NCBI RefSeq assembly: GCF_963662255.1
Contig: NC_085068.1
Location: 5,642,001-5,706,000 of the forward strand
Direction: 5' to 3'
DNA: 64,000 nucleotides
DNA from: Cinclus cinclus
Lineage: Eukaryota; Chordata; Aves; Passeriformes; Cinclidae
Shown here one piece after another: positions 1 through 42,465 of this stretch (its first letter is position 1; the number at the start of each line of letters is the position of its first letter). The position numbers were made by a program, and so were the translations under genes. Below the pieces are notes generated by a model. That model saw only the letters and a program-made list of their open reading frames with translations, was not told where the DNA came from and made no database searches.

Positions 1-3000
1 AGCTCCCTAGTGGAATCCGTGAGGAGGGAGGGAGGGATCTGGTAACCAGGGGTGGTGACTCCTCCCTTCTCACCTGGTGATTAGTCACTCACTCTAATAA
101 AAGGTAATTTGAGAAAAGTGCTCTCTGTGCCTTCAAGGTCTGGCCCACGCCCTGCTCAGGGCTAGGGAGAGCTCTGGTTTCTCATCTTCGACTTGGATTA
201 CAAAAATCAGCAGAAAATGAGTACGCGTTGTCTATTTTATATTTTTCAGCCTTTTCCTTTCGATTTCTGTGGATTAATGCAATCCAGGGTACTTGTGTGT
301 GTTTATTTGAAGGAATTTTAGTGGAAAGGGATAATGGTTCGAAGGCAAGAAAGTGAAACTTGTAAAACAACAGGTCTGTAATGCAGAGGAGTTTTGTCTT
401 CTCATTTTCATGAACAAGAGGGTTGCTAGAGAATAAGCCAGAGGGTTGGGATAACAGGTGTGTTCTTGTCCATGTGAGTTCCTCCAGGACAGGAATCTTT
501 TTGGGTGACATCTGAAGTGTTTGGGCCAGGAATGAGGTGGAACATCTTGTACCTGTTAATGTTGCTTTTTCTTATTGGCACTGAAAGCTCAAAATGGGAA
601 AAAGAACTGCAGCAAAAGCAGTTGGGTTTGGTTTTGTGCAGCATCTCAAGCTCAGGCAGGGCCAGGTGATCAAGGTCGTGGCCGTGCCTTGTATTTTATT
701 GCTTAAAAGAGATGAGGTTTCTCCTTCCCAGTCTGTGTTGCTGTTCCCTGTTCTGCTCCCGAAACGGAATGCAAGAGAAGCCCCAGTGTTTGTCTGTAGA
801 AGGAAATCCTCCGTGGGGCTGTGTGAGCCCAGTGCCAGCTGTGCTCCAGGTGACCCTTTGGGCTCCCACAGCTGGAACCTGCCCTGCCGTGCTCCGGGTG
901 GGATCTTCCATCTGTGGCAGCGCTGCTGGTTCGGCTCAGGCTCAGAGAAATGCAAAAAGCTCTTTGCTCATCAGAGCCAAGAACAAGATTACGGTTTTTG
1001 GATTGTATCACAGGTCAGGGAAAGCCCCTTCCCCAGGCTCCTGCAGAGCAGAGCCCCCAAACCCCAGATTCCCTGGAGAGACACTGAAACACCCACCCAG
1101 GACATGCTGGGGGTTGCTTTGCATGATCGTGGCTTTGTGGCAGAGTTATTGCATATTTTCGGCACTGGTTTGCTTAGCAGAAGGCCAGAAGTATTCAAAT
1201 AATTAACAAAGATTGCTGATGAACAGGGAGAGAGCTGTTTCTGTGGATATCGGTTTGGACATTAAAGAATTCCACAGAAAAATGTCACTTTCTTGCCAAT
1301 TTGGTACATTTGTCTTGTTTTGTTGAAAATAACTGAAAAGTATTTCCTGGCTCTGTACCACTGTAGAGATGTGTGAAATAAACAGCTCTATCCTTATCTT
1401 AGCCAAGCAAAAATATTTCCAGTTTCCCCAGAATTCCCCTGATGAGGATTAGCCTCTCTGATGATTAAGAGGTTCAGGATTTTGGTGGAAACAAGCAATC
1501 CTTTAAATTTTTTTTTCTTTATTTCTTGTACTTTAGGGGGGACAGCGAGCATCCCTTTGCACATATTCTTGGAATAATTCATAGCTCTTTGCTCCCTGTC
1601 TCTCCCTCATTGCTTGTGACTCCATGTCCAGGGACAGTGGGTGCCCTGGGTGCTATTGTCCTCCTGGAGCCCCTCATCCATTCTGTGTGGATTTGCTCTG
1701 TCTGCAGGTCTCACCATGCCAAAACAGGACATTTAGGGAAGATTAAGCCTTAAATTAAACGAGAGAAGAGTTTGCACTGGGCTGCCTCACTCCTGCTTTG
1801 CTCGAGTGTAAATCTTTTCACCCCAGTAAAGTGAGTGTTGAGTTATCCCCCCGTTGCTGCACTTCTCAAACAACGCCACTACTGTGTCAGCAGGGGGACC
1901 CTGCTGTCCTCACCCCTTTTTACATTAATTTCTATTTTTACATCAGATAAGAAGCTCTTTCCAAACTCCCCACATGTTGTTGCATGTTTTCAGGAGTGGA
2001 TGGGGTCGGATCTGTGTTTGTGCAGACGGGAAGAGTTTAAGGCACTGATTAATGTTTACAGTTTGCAAAAATATTCAGCTTGTGTTGGTCAGAGTCCTGA
2101 TGGAGCCTGAATAAAGCTGCCTGAGCTCCAAACCACAGGGTCAGATATTTGGAGCCCTGTGTTGGCTGGGAGGGTTTGGAGCTCGCACCTCTCCTGAGGG
2201 TGGCCCAAGAAGAGGAGCTGTGGGTTCAGAGGTCAGCAGTTAAAAGGCTTCATCCTTGGGATTTGATTTCTGGCTCGGAGTGACATCAAGCTGGGACTTC
2301 CAGAGTTCTCTCTGAAGTGTCTGCTAAACAAACTGCTCTGCGATAGCATCAGCTTTGTGTGGAGAGACAGGAAAGTACCAGAGACCAGAGCATGCTTCTA
2401 AGGTAGGAGAGGTTTTGAAGGAAAAAAAAATCATCTCAGCCACTCAAGAGCTTCCCAACCTGACCTCTGGTCAGAAGAACGATGTTGTAGCTCATTGTGC
2501 TCCTTTTCCTGGCCAGAATTGCCTAAACTGTGCTGATTCACTCCCAGCAGAAACACAGGCAGTGGGTGGGGAACCATTGCAGGATCTCAGGGCAAACCCA
2601 GGAGCTCCTTTCATCCAGGGTTTTGTTTGGTTGGCTGAAGTCTGGGACCTCAAATGGAGGGTGAATCTGAGCCCTGCAAAGAAAGGCAGAAATCTCTGGC
2701 TGTGTTTGGCTGTGGGAGCTGAGCAGGCTTGTCAGGAGTGGTGGGATGGCCACATGTGACACCTTGTGAGCCACAGGACACCCCCAGCTGTCCCCACCAC
2801 ACAGGGTTGGGGTCCATGTCCATGTGGGTGTGCACTGTGAGGTCATTCCTCACTTGGCACCTTGTTATGGAGTGCTTCCTGCCCTGGAACAGCCTGACAG
2901 CAGCAGCTTTTGCCCCTCCAGTCTGTTTTCCCTTCTGATCCAGAGGGATTACAGGTAGCAGGGATTCATCCAGTGCTGGGCTGCTTTGCTCAAACCACCA

Positions 3001-6000
3001 GGACAGCAACCAGTCAGTGCTGTGCCATTGGGGATTGGTCTGAGAACCTCCCTGAGAGCTGGCACCGAGTCCCCAGGTGGCATCAGTTCCCATCTTTATT
3101 TACCAGGTTGATCCAGAGTGGCAGGGAAATGCAGTTTATGTGCTAATAAATTCTCTTTTGCCAGTATCACTAGTACACAGCTGATGAGGTGCTGGTTCAC
3201 TCTGCAGGGAGGAAGGGAATGCTCTCAGAAGAATCACAAACACAACAAGTTTGGGAGAAACTCTTAAACACTTGGTCTCTGCCCCAAACAAGGTACTTAA
3301 TACTTTTTTTCTGCTGCTGTTTTCCAGCTAAGAAGCAATGAGGGAAGCAAAACAGCTGGGGCAGGACATGGCAGGGCTGGGGCTTGGCATCCCTTATGGC
3401 TGCATCCAAAGAGATGCCCAGTTGCTCCTGGAATCAGTGCCAGGAGGAGCCATGGGCATGGGCTGTATTTCTAATCTGATCTCCAGGGGAAAAGCTGTCT
3501 GCAGAGTGGTTTGGGGATGTCATAAGTTGGGTTTTTTTACAGGAAACCAACAGATTTGCTGTGTTACAATGGAGTTTGAGGCATGGCAGGTTCTAGGGGA
3601 GCTCAGGTGTGCCCTGGGCTCTGCCCCAGCAGCAGGCGTGTTGGAGCTCTGCAGTGGAGAGCTCTTAGAAAGCATCACAAACCAACCCCTAAACCACAAT
3701 TCTCACAAGCTCTTGTTTATTTTATCCCTCTAAGCACCACTTGACATAGAGAAGTATATTTGTACTTTTCATGGCCTTCAAAGGACAAGGGCATTAGCTC
3801 CAAAAGTAAATGAAAATTCACATTTTAGCTGGATTGTTCAAAATAAACCTGATTCAGCACATAGGGGTCTCAGTTTAGTTTCCAGCTAATATTACACATA
3901 GAGAAGTTCAAAAACCTTTCTGGAATATATTTGAGCATGCAGCCCAGGACATGCTGACCTCAAATCACAAAGTTAATCCTTCAGTTTGTTCCTTTCCTCG
4001 CCTCTTCCATTTCTATCTCCTGCATGTTTTTGCTTTCCCAGTCTCCATCTGGCCATTTCCTCTTATCTGGAATATTTTTTTTTTTAATGTCAGAAGAAAC
4101 ATGGCTCAACGGTTTGGGTTGGTTTAGGATGAAGATTTCAGCACTCCTGTTTACCTGAGCAGGTTGACTGTGTTTGTGCAGGGATGAATTAATTCTGGAG
4201 CTTATGATGCTGTTGAGCTGTGAAGCACCACATCACCAGCTCCGATTTGTTTGGGTCCATACAAGAATTTTAAGACTGAATCTAACAAAATTCCCTGGGA
4301 GTCAGGGGTTCAGCCCACCTGGGTCCCTGTTAAAGGGTGTTGGTGCTCTCCTGGCTCATTCCCCAGGCAGCAGTAATGACCTGCTGCCCATCCTTATGTG
4401 TTGCCTTACTCCCAACAACTCTTGGTACTTAATCAGCTGAAGTAAATTAGGTGATGAGGAAGCTGGAGCTGGTTCTGGCCTGGCCAAGCATAACTTATTA
4501 CATCAGCAGGGCTCAGTTTTTGTTCAAGCCTGATGTGCTTTTGATGCCTGTGCTGTACCTCTGAGCTGTCTGGAGCAGTCTGAGCCTCTCACCATGGTGA
4601 GGTTTTTATCCCAGTCCAAGGAAACAGGGTTGAGCAGGTTTGTCACAGAAATCACACTTGTTCTGTGGGCTCAGGGGCGAGTGTTCTTTGTTGGGAGCTG
4701 CAGGAGGAGTTCCCAGGTTGTGATGCCAGCAGAGAGGTCCCTTTGGGGGCTGCCTGAGCAGTCAGGGAGTTGCTTGGAGAGCTGCTCACTGTGAACCATC
4801 TGCATTCCAGGCAGGGATAATTTAAGATAGACAAGTCTTGGTAACACTTCTGAATGGAAGAACCCGGCCTAACCCATTTTTCACAGCTCTGTGGCAATGT
4901 TCATTTCTGCTTGTCAGCACCTCCAGAGATGTTTACAGGAGCGGTGTCAGCGCTCCCCATGGCAGTGCCTCGGGTTGGAGGCAGCATTCCCACAACTGGT
5001 CTGGGCCAGCAAGGACAATCCATGTCTTGCCATGGGGTATTTTGGAATGGGTGAAGTATTTAATAGATTTGAAGTGGCTCCTGGTAGGGTGGCAGCACAG
5101 AGAGGGCTGTTGGAAGGTAGCACAACAGGGCAGGGGTTTCTCTGTGGGACATGGGGAGTGCAGGTGGAATTTCTGGCGGCTCTCAGTGACCCCTCTGACA
5201 TTTGCCCTTCTCCTGTCCCTCTTCTGCCCAACTCTTTGCTCCCTCAGTGCTGAGCATCTCCCTGGGGATTCTGATAGCCCCACCAGGCAGCTTGAGCAAG
5301 GTGTGTGTGCAGCACATCAGGCTGGACTTCTCCAGACCATTTCCAAACATACACAGCATCCTTCAGAGGTCACTTTTTTCCCCCCCCCCTCCACAAAGTA
5401 ACTGACCTCAAAAATTTGTCTGTTGTTTTTCTTAAAATCAAAACATTAATGAGAAGCATGTGGGCTGTTGTCTTGTGTAAGCATTAAGACGAGTTGAAGT
5501 GGTCCCTTGAAATGTTAGGAAGCTGCTCTTGGAACAATCAGCAAAGGGGACTCGTGACTGGAGTCCACCTTCCTTTGCAAATTGCTGTAGCAATAGCATG
5601 AAATCCCTATTTTCTTCCTGGATTCAGCTTGTTTCAAAATTTTTTGTGGAATGCTATTCATTGCAGCCTAAACCACAAGTTTTAATTTGGAATTTTACTA
5701 CGGCCAAATAATACTGTGAAAACGTCTCAAAGTAGCAGGGCCTGCTCCCCCCAGCTCAGCCCTGCAAGCACATTGTTTCAAAACATTCCAGAACGTTAAA
5801 TGGGGCTTTTGAGCTTGCCTCTGGAAAATCCAATAAGCTATTCCTACTTCTTATTTAATGAAAAAGGTAAAATAAAATTCTATGTCTTGCAGGAAATGGG
5901 AATGAGCATTATGGTTTTCTTTGGAGCAGTCGTGGTAGCTGTTCCTAACTTCAGCTTAAATTTGGTGATTAAGGTTTACTTTTCTGTGGTTATTTTAAGA

Positions 6001-6050
6001 ACAGCCCAGGTTTGGTGTTGGGTGCTGTTTCAGCAGCTGGCTTTGTTTGT
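1..6050. other. Non-coding stretch, no exon recognised
   Basis: I see no splice-flanked coding segment here. I looked for the EMI domain and the first EGF module that should precede the MEGF6 exons further right, and found neither. The stretch is ordinary AT/GC-mixed sequence with short homopolymers. It is most simply a 5' intron of MEGF6 or its upstream flank. Confidence 0.5.
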
Positions 6051-6090
6051 TTTTTTTTTTTTTTTTTTTGGGGGCGGGGGGGGGGGGGTG
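6050..6090. repeat. Poly-T / poly-G homopolymer run
   Basis: About nineteen T are followed directly by an almost pure G run of about twenty bases. Lengths here are likely unreliable in any assembly. Confidence 0.85.
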
Positions 6091-6299
6091 TGACGATAAG
6101 GAGTCACTTCCACAGTGAAACACTCCCACACCAGCCTGGTGCTCCAGGGGGAGATCCTGCTCACTCCTGCTCTCGTTCCACGCCTCCTCAGCCTGCTTTT
6201 GGGGCAGATCCGCGGGTTTATTTCAGGGTGGGGGCCGGCCGTGGGTTTCCTTCGCGTTACTCCACTCGTGGGCAGCTCCGGGGGCTGCGCAGCCCGCTC

Positions 6300-6540
6300 C
6301 GTCCCGGGGGTGTCCGGGTTAGGTCCCGCTCCGTCCCGGGGGTGTCCGGGGCAGGTCCCGCTCCGTCCCGGGGGTGTCCGGGGCAGGTCCCGCTCCGTCC
6401 CGGGGGTGTCCGGGGCAGGTCCCGCTCCGTCCCGGGGGTGTCCGGGGCAGGTCCCGCTCCGTCCCGGGGGTGTCCGGGGCAGGTCCCGCTCCGTCCCGGG
6501 GGTGTCCGGGGCAGGTCCCGCCCGTCCCGGGGGTGTCCGG
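6300..6540. repeat. 32-bp GC-rich minisatellite, about 7.5 copies
   Basis: The unit gtcccgggggtgtccggggc plus aggtcccgctcc is repeated head to tail with almost no variation. One copy lacks two bases (cccgcccgtccc). The unit is not a multiple of three, so reading frames rotate through it. Confidence 0.95.
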
Positions 6541-6639
6541 AGCGCTCCCGGGCCCGGCGGTACCTGCGGGGGGCGGAACGGGACCGCCCCCACGGCCGAG
6601 CCGCCCCGCACCGCCCCGCGCATCCCTCTGCTCCGTCCT

Positions 6640-6965
6640 GCTGCGCCCGCGTCCCGTCCCGTCCCGTCCCGTCCCGTTCCGTTCCGTCCCAGCCCGGTTC
6701 TGTCCCGCTTTGTCCCCATTCTATCTGCGCTCCGTCCCTCACTTCATCCTTGCCCCATCCCCGCTCCATCCCTGCCTTGTCCCGTTCCAACCCCGCTCCG
6801 TCCCCCCCCCACCCCCTCCCCCGTTCCATCCCTGCTCCCTCCCGTTCCAGCCCGGTTCTGTCCCGCTCTGTCCCCATTCTGTCTGCGCTCTATCCCGTCC
6901 CTGCCCCGTCCCCGCTCCATCTCTGCCCCGTCCCGTTCCAGCCCGGTTCTGTCCCGCTCCATCCC
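6640..6965. repeat. Degenerate C-rich tandem repeats
   Basis: The region contains runs of gtccc/ttccc pentamers followed by longer imperfect repeats. One phrase (cccgttccagcccggttctg) recurs twice nearly unchanged, about 100 bases apart. It lies directly upstream of the ATG at 6983. Confidence 0.8.
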
Positions 6966-6982
6966 CGCTCCGTGCCGCGGTC

Positions 6983-7124
6983 ATGGCCCGGCCCTGGGCG
7001 CTGCTGTGGTACCTGGGCTGCCTGGGCGGCATCCCGGGCTCCTCCAGCGACAATTACCGCTACCTGTGGAGGAGCTGCTATCCCTGCTACCTGGGGCGAG
7101 CGGGGTACCCCGACCTGCGGCCAG
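6983..7124 (+). CDS. Candidate alternative first coding exon (signal-peptide-like) upstream of MEGF6 EGF exons
   Basis: An ATG in good context opens 47 codons plus one base, closed by the strong donor CCAG|GTACGT. The first ~20 residues look like a signal peptide (MARPWALLWYLGCLGGIPGS). The rest holds a CxxC-like pair (SCYPC). The exon ends in phase 1, the phase at which every MEGF6 exon in this window begins. A direct splice to 13294 would therefore read ...DLRP-DVDEC in frame and give a MEGF6 form without EMI domain. I do not recognise the peptide from the mammalian MEGF6 N-terminus. It could instead belong to another transcript or be spurious. Confidence 0.35.
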
Positions 7125-7360
7125 GTACGTGGGGGACCAGGTGGCCTGGGAAGGTACCTTCAGAACCAGGCTCTTGTCGGATTCTGGGTAGCTGGACTGG
7201 GACTCCCTGCAGGGCTCTACCTCCAGGGATTTGTCCCCAGGTCCCTCAGCTGCCAGGTGGAGGTCCCAGGCTGGCGGCCACCCAAGTGACAGGCTGGTGA
7301 CCTGGCTGTATATACTGTATATGTGCCTGTGCTTTGTATTATTGTTATTATTGTTATTAT

Positions 7361-7392
<32 letters not shown>

Positions 7393-10300
7393 CTACTACT
7401 ACTACTACTATTATTATTATTTTACTATTACTACCACTATTATTGCTATATTATTATTATTATTATTATTTTGTGCATTTCTTACTCTGAAAAATCAGTT
7501 CTGACAGAGGGGGAGAGAAACAGGAGTTTCTTCACCTCTGTTGCTCTCCGGTTGTGTTAAAGATAGCTCCTGTGCCACATTCCTTAAAAAGCCAAATGCA
7601 TGCATTTTGCTGGGGTATGTAGAATTCGTTTTTTTCCCTCAGCTCCAAAGCATCTTGCCCCAGTCCAGGGCAAAAAGTGAAATCTAATATGTTTTTAACA
7701 TGAAAAAATGGTGCCTTTCTCTCTCAGTGAGGCTGTGGATTTGTTGGAGCTGTGTGAGTGTTGCTCAGCAGATTCTCGCACAGGGCAGGGCTTGGTGTTA
7801 CTTGGGGCTGGGTTTTGGGCAAGGGAATCCAGGAGCTGGGCATGGCTGGGGCATGCAGGCAGAGGAGCTGTGTCAGGCAGCACTGGAACGTTCAGCCTCA
7901 GTGTCTTTTGGAAGCCAATTCCCAGCCTGCTGCAGCGTGGGAAGCGCTTGGCCAGACTTCCCATGGAGCAGGTGGAGGGGATGGAGCCCTTGGTGCTCCC
8001 ATTGCACGTGGCTTACGTGCTGTGGGAGATGGGGACACGGAGCCAGGTGTGAGTTCTGCCGCTGCACCTCCCCTTCCCTCTCTGTGTGTGCTTGGCTGCC
8101 TCCATGGCAGGAAAAGTTTGTGGAGATTTCGGAAATAATAGAGAATAAGTGAAGGTCACTGAAGGCTTGGGATGCTTGGGCGTAATGTAGACATCAAGGA
8201 ATGCATTATCTCATCCTGAGATTATGCTAATAAATAAATGCCCCGAGCATTCATTTAAAAAGTGATATCAGAATAGTTGTGAGATGTGCCAGACCTTCGG
8301 AAGGGGCGAGTCGCTGCTTTGTTATTTATAGATCAGATATTTGTCTCAAACTCAGATCATGTTTGCTGTCTCCATCCAACTGTGTTGGCTCAAAGTAACT
8401 CTCCAAGACAAGCTCCCGAGGTCCAGCTTTGTGCTGGATCCAATCTTCCCTTCCCTAGCACAGAATTCGTCGGCTCCTGATCCTGATTCTGCTCCTCTCA
8501 GCTCCATGGACAGGTAGCTCTGCATGCTTGGCTTTATCCTTGGTGTGAGATAGCTCTGAGGCTGCACAGCTGAGGGGTTTTCTCACCTTCATCCATCTTG
8601 TGACTCCTCCTAAACTGCTATCACTGCTGGTTTGGTTAATTCCTCCTTTGCTGCCTGAGCTTCTCTTTGACAGCTAAGAGGAGTTCTCTTGGTGTGCTTT
8701 TAGAGTCCCAGATGTTGTCTTGGTGTGATTTTTAGGGTCTGTGCTGGTTTCCATGCAGTTCCCATCTGCCCACCCAGCACACACGTCCCCACAGCCGTGT
8801 CCCCTCAGCAGGCAGCTGCCGAGGCACAGGGCTGTGCTGTGCTCCTGTCACCGGCAGCTCTGTGTGTGACAGGAGAGGGAGGAGGTGCTTTGTGCAGAAA
8901 TGGTGTGGCTTTCACTGCGGTCTCGGGTGCCTTGATGTGCCCTGTGTGTACAGACAGGGCTCTGCTGGGTTCTGGTGTCGGTGCAATGGCTGATGGCAGC
9001 GCTGGGTGTTGTGTCCTTCCACAGCCACCCTTACAGAGGAGCTTTGTGCTCGGCTGGGGACTCACACTCCATCACCGCTGTGATGTGGAGCTGGTGCTGT
9101 GATATGCTCTCAGTGAACCTCCAAAGCAGCCAGAAACCAGCAGAGCTGTTGTTTGATCATGTTCCATTAGCTCCTTCAACAACGACCTGCATTTCCACCT
9201 GAGGGTTCCATTCCCAGGTCTGTGTCTGGGAATCTGTTGGTTCCACAGCATGGCACAGGGATATCTTTCACCCAAAGTGACAGCCTGCACAGGGGTAAAA
9301 CAGTGATGAAAGAAGGTTGGAGAGGGTGAGAGCAGCAGCAAGTCCAGAGCAAGTCCGGGTGCTTGTTGCTGCGTGCACCTCTGCTCTGTGCTGAGTAATT
9401 CCTAATTACAGCCCCATCCCGAGGCAGACAGGAGCACAAGTGGGGAGCTGAGCGACTCTCCCAGCCCCGGTGCTTGGGGGCAGGGAAAGGTGAGCTGAGG
9501 GCAAAGCCAGGGACTGAGGCAAAGCAGCGTTTTCACTGCATCAGATTGTTCTGAAGCTGATGCATCCATTCCCAAGGTACCTTTGGAATATGCTGCTGAG
9601 GACGGCACGGGTGGTGTGGGAAATGCTCTGGTAGTAGAAGGAATACCTGCCCAAATAACTCCCTGCAGTGCTTTTAGGGCTTTCTCAAATGAAAGCTGAG
9701 GGTGTGGAGGTGATCTGACTGCCCCAAATGGCTTTTTCCTTCCCTTCAGTGAGTCACTCGCCTTCCCAGCCATCCTTCCTCAGCCTGGAGGAGGAAAGAA
9801 CTTCTTGGGTAGCAGGGAGGGATGGAGCCTTGTCCTCTCCCATGGCCTCCTTGCACTGCTGGACCTTGCCATGGCTGTTTTGTCTGCACACAGGGAGTGT
9901 GGAATAACAGGGAGTCTGAATTCCTCAGGTTATTCATGTTGGGACTGTGTGACACATGCAAGAAATGAAGTAATGCAGAGGGGTTTTTTCATTCTAATCT
10001 GTGTCCATAGTGTGAGATGGCTGAGCTCCCCTGCCCAGGAGCAGGGACTGTTGGGTCCTCTCCATTCAGCCTTTTTACTTCTTGAAATTGTTGAATTATC
10101 TTCAACAAACTGGTACTGGAAAGATAAAGTCACTAAATCCCACACATGCTCATCTCAATGGATTTTAATTAACCTTTTCCCTGCAGCCCTGCTCTGTAAT
10201 CCAGGCTAATTGCTGCAGGGATTAAAGCCTGGCACTGCTGCTTGGCCAGAGTGAACCTCTGCAGTGTTCCTCCTGCCTGTGCTTCCAGCTGGGATCCATC

Positions 10301-13293
10301 GCCTCCTTCTCAGCCCTGCAAGGAGATAAACTGCCTCCGTACCAAATATTTAATACTTTGCAGAGCTGCTGTTGCCACTTTCTTCCCCCTGACATGTAGC
10401 TCTTGTTGGAGATAAATCAGTATTCATTCTGGAAGGACCTGTGTGTGTTCAGAGAGCACAGCCAGCCAAAGCCATCTCCTTGCCCCTTTTTTTATTTGGG
10501 TTTTGTGTTCATCTTCCCTATGTTTGATTGCTGTATTACCTGTGTTAGTCCATGCAGGTGTCTGAGGTTTCAGGGATTGTTTCTGCTCAGGAAAAGGCTG
10601 GGATGAGCCTTCCTTACAGAAGATGTGAGCTCCAGTTTCTTTACACAGCAGATATTTCCCTGCTCATTGATGCAAGCCCCACTCCCCAGCCCTTGCTGCG
10701 CTGGGCTCCTGCCTCAGTTGGCTCTGCCTGGTACCCACTGCCCTGTGCATGCAGAGCAGGGCTTGGCAAACTCTGTCCTGGCACAGCTCTGGCTTGCTCA
10801 GAGTCAGCTGAAGAGAAGCCTGTATGCTTTTCATTTTCTCTCCTTTGGTATTATTAATTTCAACCAGATTTTGTCAGCTCTCCAGTAGGAAAATAACCCT
10901 GCCGTGCCACGAACCACAGCTCATGCAGTGTCACGTAGGGCTCCGGGTCCTGCTGCCAGAACCTGCACCAGGGGCAGCAGAACTGCTCCTCCTGGCCCTG
11001 GGAGCAGCTCCTGCTGCTTCCCAGTCCATATTCCTGGACTCACTGGTGGCCTCAGGAATGCCTGGAGATGCTGCTGCTGCCAGGAGTGGCTGCTGGATCT
11101 GCCCCTCGCTGCCCCTGGGGACAGTTTTGTTTTGGTCACACCGTTGTGCAGGGTGTCCCAAAATCTTCCTGGCACTGCAGAGGAGATCAGTGAGGCTCCA
11201 GGAGGGACTTTGGGATGAGTTGGGTTACGTGGGGGTGGTGGGAGGGAAGGTGATGGGTGATTCTGTGGCCAGGGTGTGAGGAAGGACTGGCTGCTCTCCC
11301 AGGCCAGGAGGGGGCTGGGATGGGGACAGCCCTCTGGAGTCACGGAGATTTAGGGGGTGAAAAGTACAAAGGGGGAAGAGGAGACACGGAGAGAGGAGAT
11401 GTAAAATTACTGAGTATGAGTAATGGGGTGAAAGTAAGAAGTTTACTCAACACATCACTAAGTTTCTTGGACAGTAAATTCTCTATGGTTTCAGATTAGA
11501 GTTGAAGGGAAGCAGTGGAATAGTAATTTAAATTCAGACCAAAAAAAACTTTATTATGCTATGTAAAACCTTCTCAAACCCCAGTTTTCCTGTTCTTGAA
11601 CTGAACAGAGCCAGTTCTGTGTATTAATAGCTAATCCTGCCCACAGAGATGACTAGGGAGTGCCTCAGGGGCTCTAGGGCTCTGCAGTATCCCAAGTGTG
11701 TGCAGAGGAGAATTATTTAATCAGATTTAGGTTGCTTTGACCAGCATCTCAGGCTCATGCCATCACATTTTTCCCCTTGAAAAGCACTTTGGCTTTGGTT
11801 CAGTCTTCAGAGAGCATCACTCAAAGCTTATGTTTCACCTCAAAAATCTATTCATTTTCCTTTCTTTCACTATTCAATGTCTTGGAAAAAACAGGAAGAA
11901 AATAGCAAAACCTCCTAAAAGATTCAGTCCACTGAATAAAGCAAAGGTCTGGCATTAGAGAAATGAGCATTTTGCTGGGTTGATGGAGACCACAGCTGCA
12001 GTGGGAGCACTGCAGGAGGAGCCCAGCATGGCCAGTGCAGCAGGACACCCCCAGACAAGGTTGGGGGTTCCCTGGAAATCACTGGGACACGAGGGGTTTT
12101 TATGATCTCTGAGCTTTAGGTTTTCATGTTTTAAGCCTCGCTAAGAAAAGTGCTCTGAGAAAAGGGTAATTTTGTATTATGACTGCAGAGCTCAAAAACA
12201 CCGACTCAAGCAGGCATCACCTTTCCCACTTCACTTCCTGTTCCATCCCTGACCCAGACCTTCCCTTGCTGCTGGCTGATTTTCTTGGCAATTAATCTGA
12301 TGAACCTAAGGTTTGGCTCACAAGCCAAGGCTGTGTCGCTCTGTTTATTTTTATTTTTTTTTTTTCTGTGCCCTTTGCCTGCCCAGTGGGATCTGTGGGT
12401 GAAGCAGAGCTGGGTTGGGGCAGCAGGCTCTGGTGGGCAGGGTGTGGGCACAGGGCTGGGCACCTTCCTGCACCTTTGGCGTGCAAGGACACGCAGGGGT
12501 CCCCACCCCGCTGTGATTCACTCAGGAAATGTTTCTTTATCTTCTCAGTAACAGTCGTGGATAGGACGGAGATGGGAACTCAGCTTGGCTTGGGCTGTCC
12601 TGGCTGGGAGGGGTTTGGGTGAGCTGGAGGTGCAGAGAGTGCGAAGAGAAATGCCAAGAGACTCAAAGCTGCTGAATTTTTCCTCTCCATGGGAAAGGGA
12701 AAGACTGGTTGGGTGCTTTGCTGTTCGTATGGGTGGGATCTGGTTCCCCCCTCTGATCCTTTCCAGTCTGAAAGGTCGTGTAGGTGCACACCTGTGCACA
12801 CCTCTGCACACCCACAAATGGCAGGAATTAAGGAACTGTGCAGCTCTGTCCACATCATCTCCATGTTTCTGATTATGGCAAAGGAAGAAATCTCTTAAAA
12901 ACTTAAGGAAAAGTTAAAAGCAAAGGAAACTTAAAATTTCCTTTGACAAGCAAAGTGTAAAATATGAATGAATCCATTATCTTGGAGTCAGCGGGAAAGG
13001 TGACCATTATGAGGTGACCAGATGAGGATGGTTTGTGCTGACTGACAAACAAGATTGGGTTTTTGTGGTTGGTTTTCACTGATTGCAGGTTTGTCCCTGG
13101 AATTTCACAAGTAGCTTGGCTGACCAAACATAACAAAATGGCCAATCTTGTTCCCTTTGCTTTCATTCCGCAGATCCAGAGTCGAGCAACAGAAGATAAA
13201 TATTCCTGAGCTCAGAAACCCTCCTGTCCACTCCCCTGAGTTTTTGTCCACTTTCCCCTTGTTGTTTTTTTTGTTGTTGTTTTGTTTTTGCAG
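7125..13293 (+). other. Intron or intergenic stretch before the first recognised MEGF6 exon
   Basis: Apart from the triplet microsatellite near 7340-7470, I see no coding segment with plausible splice sites. The EMI-domain exons expected in a full-length MEGF6 were not found here. Confidence 0.5.
7335..7472. repeat. Trinucleotide microsatellite (ATT/ACT)n
   Basis: The tract is mostly ATT units with a central block of about seven ACT units and interruptions (GTT, ACC). It begins about 200 bases inside the putative intron. Confidence 0.95.

Positions 13294-42465
<29,172 letters not shown>

Larger units (their letters stand above)
6190..7130 (+). promoter_or_regulatory. CpG-rich, GC-rich island, possible MEGF6 internal promoter
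   Basis: The sequence is very GC-rich and dense in CpG, unlike the flanks. It includes the 32-bp minisatellite and degenerate C-rich repeats (gtcccgttccagcccggttc-like) up to an ATG at 6983 in a good start context (gcggtcATGG) with a strong splice donor 142 bases later. Such an island next to a start codon and donor suggests a promoter. No TATA box was seen. The promoter role is inference. Confidence 0.45.

Noticed and set aside
6012..7289. Long + strand frames, up to about 425 residues, through the GC-rich minisatellite
   Set aside because: The predicted protein is simple-repeat translation (Pro/Arg/Ser/Gly). Only the segment from the ATG at 6983 to the donor at 7125 has exon-like features.
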